64,000 nucleotides of DNA from Prosapia bicincta. Its lineage: Eukaryota; Arthropoda; Insecta; Hemiptera; Cercopidae. Shown here in pieces: positions 61,091 to 64,000 of this stretch. The DNA lies in NCBI GenBank assembly GCA_036971475.1, contig JBAIZL010000006.1, positions 66,325,898-66,389,897 on the forward strand. Direction: 5' to 3'. The notes under the pieces are model-generated. The model was not told where the DNA came from and did no database searches. It saw only the letters and a list, made by a program, of their open reading frames with translations. Within the stretch, counting starts at the first letter, position 1. Every line of letters begins with the position of its first letter. A program made the translations under genes and the position numbers.

Positions 61091-61321
61091 ATTTCAAAAA
61101 TAAAAGCAGTTTTATGTTATACGTATACCCGGATTGTTAACAAGCATCTTCGAGGCCGGGGGAGGGTTTTCGTGTCAGTCTCTAAGCATCCGAATGCCTG
61201 TTTGGGGCTTGGAATAGGGACCAGTAATCCTCTGGGATCTGATGATACTCCAACTAGATATTACGGTTTCGACCGCTTTTCCAGAACTACTCGTTACCAG
61301 TTGTACATTCCATACATATAA
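61088..61321 (+). CDS. Unrecognised open frame with coding-like composition, possible terminal exon
   Basis: The last ~65 codons (from about 61127) read NKHLRGRGRVFVSVSKHP, then NACLGLGIGTSNPLGSDDT and PTRYYGFDRFSRTTRYQLYI before TAA. The segment is markedly GC-richer than its flanks and has a balanced codon and residue composition (G, R, T, D, Y), unlike the other open frames in the window. It interrupts the similarity of X2 to its paralogues. The 5' part of the frame (61088-61126) is AT-rich X sequence, so a start or a splice acceptor nearer 61127-61150 is more likely than the first ATG-like codon. I recognise no family. It could be an exon, a processed fragment or part of an unknown mobile element. 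Confidence 0.3.
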   Translation: MISKIKAVLCYTYTRIVNKHLRGRGRVFVSVSKHPNACLGLGIGTSNPLGSDDTPTRYYGFDRFSRTTRYQLYIPYI

Positions 61322-61439
61322 TGACTAAATGGTACACTATTTATTTACCAAGTAGTCTGTATTATAATTTAGACAAATAATGCTTTTATTTACAAAAGCA
61401 ATGTTATGTTATAATATGCGTATAACATGACTAATTTGT

Positions 61440-61960
61440 TTCTGTATGTATATATTTAATGCATTTAAACATTGACACAGTTCTCCAGGCGATAAAATCT
61501 GCGTCAGTTTCCTTTACAAGAAGCCAGCTCTCAGGCCGGTTCACAATACTAAGGATTTACTGCTAATTGACAGAGCTTCCTCGCTCCGCTCGTGTGTTTT
61601 TATAAACTTACACTTTCAGTGTTGTGCTTATTATACTCTTTTATTTAGTGTCTGTTTCGAGTTTCAGTTTACTTTTAGCAACTTTAGCTTCACGTAAATT
61701 TTAGAACTTTGAAAGGCAGTATAGTGTGTTGATGGGGCGAGATTATACTTCCATTGTAAAATGTGATTTCTTTGTTGGCTTTTAAGGATTACGAAATACA
61801 TTGTTTTGATGGGGATGAGGACATATTGAAACCGTAAAGCCAGACTCAGTATACTGCCTCGGTAGTCTGGGATGAGAGAGGATCATTTTCCAAGCACGTG
61901 TGACCGCGTTCAAGCATACCATACTAATATAAAAGATATGTTTCTATCGTCAGCTACGGT
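61440..61960. repeat. Block matching 19.34-19.80 kb
   Basis: CACAGTTCTCCAGGCGATA, then AGCTCTCAGGCCGGTTCAC, GGATTTACTGCTAATTGAC and ACTTTCAGT match 19.34-19.50 kb closely. ATGAGAGAGGATCATT and CGCGTTCAAGC match 19725-19765. No open frame of note. Confidence 0.8.
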
Positions 61961-64000
61961 GAAATCTGAATAATCGAAATTACGAAATAATATTTAATCT
62001 ATAATAAGCCTACACACATACACTAAAAGCGAAGTAGGTCTTACAATAAAAACATTATGGGTCAATAAGGGGCTCGCAATGTTTGCTTAGAAGTGGGGCT
62101 CACTTTTCTCCTTAAGGCAGCAGATAAAGTGTTTCCCAGATGTACAATTCCAGAAAAGATTTTGCTAATTATTTTAACATTGTGATTATTATTTAAAGTA
62201 TCCCAGTGTATTTGTTTTCTACTATAATCTATAAAAAAATCAATCAAAGCTAAATTTAATCTAGATTAAATTAGTTTCAGTTTATCCAGGCGTTGATATT
62301 TTTCGGTTAGTTGAGTATTATATTAGTTTAGCTGTACAAGATAAATATTTTCACAGCTTATTGAGTTATGCATTTGTGAATTAATTTACTTTTCATTCGT
62401 TAATAGAATAGTTACCCCGTTATATTCTGATTTTATTGTGGACTCGGTTTCTAAAATTGAAAAAGAACCTTCCCCGTTGTTCATGACCTAAATGTGACTT
62501 TTGGATCACCTAAGGCACCTTCTCCGCTATAGGCCACGCTTTGAAAGTACTGCAAACATCTCATCCTGCTAGTACACTGTAAAAGATATTTATGCGTCCC
62601 ACAACACAATCATGGCGAAAACAGTCGCCGACACTTGTATCAGCCGTCCTCTGCCGACTGTGTCCGAATTGCAAGAGTTTTATTTTAATTGAAATCATGT
62701 TTATTTTAGTGCCTAGGAAATGCAATCGAAAAACTACATCGATATTTATCTAATCAATTGAAACCTGACAGTATGTCAAACATTTCTAATATAGCGATAC
62801 TGGAATAAAAAATTACTGGGGTTCCAACATACTAATATTTCCGTTCAGATGATTTTGTATCTATTGATCCTTAGATATAACAAGAACGATTTTATTTATT
62901 ACAAGCTTCCTAACAATACTGTAGCAATTATCTTAATTTCACGTCTTTCGATGGAAATATATATTTTTCTTTTCCCTCTGGGTTTTTAGGTAATATAAGA
63001 AAATAGGTTTCTAGGTTTATAAGAAAACACAAAAACATAGAAGAGAGTGTCTTTAAACACGATTTTTGGAATATTGTTCTTTGGGAAAATATCGTATACT
63101 TAAGTTAATGAAGGAAGCCATATTTAACGACTGCTGCTCCATTTGCATGGATAAATTCAATTAGGCATGAGCCTAAATATAGGATACATACTGACACATT
63201 TGTAAACTATCTGTAAAGTTTGTTTATTTTACTTTGTAATTCATCCTGAAACTATGTGTTTAGTGTAATTTATAGACACTATTTGCAGTAACTAATTACA
63301 CACCTTCTACCGTAGGATTTATGTTTCAAAGAGTTGGCTCGTATTTGCCAGATGCGGCAAGAAAACGTTGCAGTGACTTCCAACAGCACTAGGCAGAAGC
63401 ACACATATACATACGTCACACGTTTTTACAGTCAGGGTTGAGTCTATATGTTATCAGTGTTACAATCGATACGTTGGGTTTGTATTAAAGTAGTGTTTAT
63501 GTATACAGCAAGATACACTTTAGCATTGAAAATCGATTAGTTATTTCTGATGACTAAATATAAAATTAATTAAAACTGAATTTAAGTTTTATCATAAATA
63601 CAAACTACATATACCTATACTAAAGTGACATATTCCTGTGATTTTCAAATCACATAAAAAGTAATTCATTGCAAGTAAAAAAATCACGTAGAGTACAAGC
63701 GAGACTATTACGTTTAGTGGTAAACTCAACGCGGCTGCATATACTACAGTAAATGTGTTATCAATAAATAGATTTGTTTATATAAAATTCATATGAAATA
63801 GAAAGTCTTTTACCTCCTTGAAGAGCAACTCTGACTTTAAATATATGAGGGAAATATGCTCTGCAGAACATCCCACAACTCGGAGCATACAGGTCTCTGC
63901 ATTAATCAGGAATCCCTATTATATAATTAAATACCACAAGAAAGTTAAACTGGCTAAATACTTATAGCTGCGTTTACTGATTACAAAATGGGTAATGTTA
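61961..64000. other. Intergenic to the window end
   Basis: AT-rich. A short frame from the ATG at 62613 (MAKTVADTCISRPLPTVSEL and a few more residues) lies in a GC-richer patch with a favourable start context. At 26 codons it is too short to call. The minus-strand frame 62062-62247 has no recognised domain. Nothing else could be supported. Confidence 0.4.

Noticed and set aside
62613..62693. Short frame starting MAKTVADTC as a first coding exon
   Set aside because: Only 26 codons, no convincing splice donor and no recognised similarity.

Overview
This is an AT-rich, gene-poor stretch of eukaryotic nuclear DNA, most likely from an insect or other arthropod. The evidence is indirect: short TTAGG-type telomere-like repeats near 26.1 kb, an RNase H-bearing non-LTR retrotransposon, a Penelope-like element with a GIY-YIG endonuclease, a piggyBac remnant, and abundant (CA)n, (AT)n and (GA)n microsatellites. 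I see no intact cellular protein-coding gene, no rRNA gene, no convincing tRNA gene and no CRISPR array. Nearly all long open frames are microsatellite or minisatellite artefacts or chance frames in AT-rich DNA.

Layout. From 0 to 26 kb the window is intergenic DNA with tandem arrays: a degenerate CAGCTGATTTTAG minisatellite (3.7-4.7 kb), a 57-bp array (6.7-7.4 kb), a 161-bp array (10.5-11.0 kb), long CA arrays that enclose a recurring non-simple unit of about 110 bp (5.0, 18.2 and 18.5 kb), a piggyBac-type transposase remnant (20.6-20.9 kb) and a regular 61-bp satellite of exactly 15 units (22.1-23.0 kb).

From about 27.7 to 58.1 kb the window is a diverged tandem segmental duplication: unit A (about 27.7-35.8 kb), unit B (about 39.7-47.5 kb), unit C (about 47.5-57.7 kb) and the start of a fourth unit (about 58.0 kb). 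A second duplicated block, X, lies at 37.5-39.6 kb and 58.9-61.0 kb. A related partial copy lies at 18.65-20.0 kb, matching 60.3-61.96 kb.

Because the units are paralogous, younger insertions can be read against empty sites. A 4.07-kb non-LTR retrotransposon in unit A has perfect 13-bp target-site duplications (TSDs). A 243-bp near-perfect palindrome in unit B also has a perfect 13-bp TSD. A 227-bp element at the C/D boundary has a 9-bp TSD. A Penelope-like element, 5'-truncated and arranged as an inverted pair of copies, sits between unit A and block X1; it keeps an apparently complete GIY-YIG domain but no reverse transcriptase.

No multi-gene system is encoded here. The most interesting signals are structural: the nested, datable insertions; a hairpin-plus-CGAAA motif shared by three separate insertions; a 97-bp block identical between otherwise diverged X copies; and the higher-order pattern in the 61-bp satellite. 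All comparisons were made by eye, so repeat boundaries are approximate unless given as exact TSD positions.
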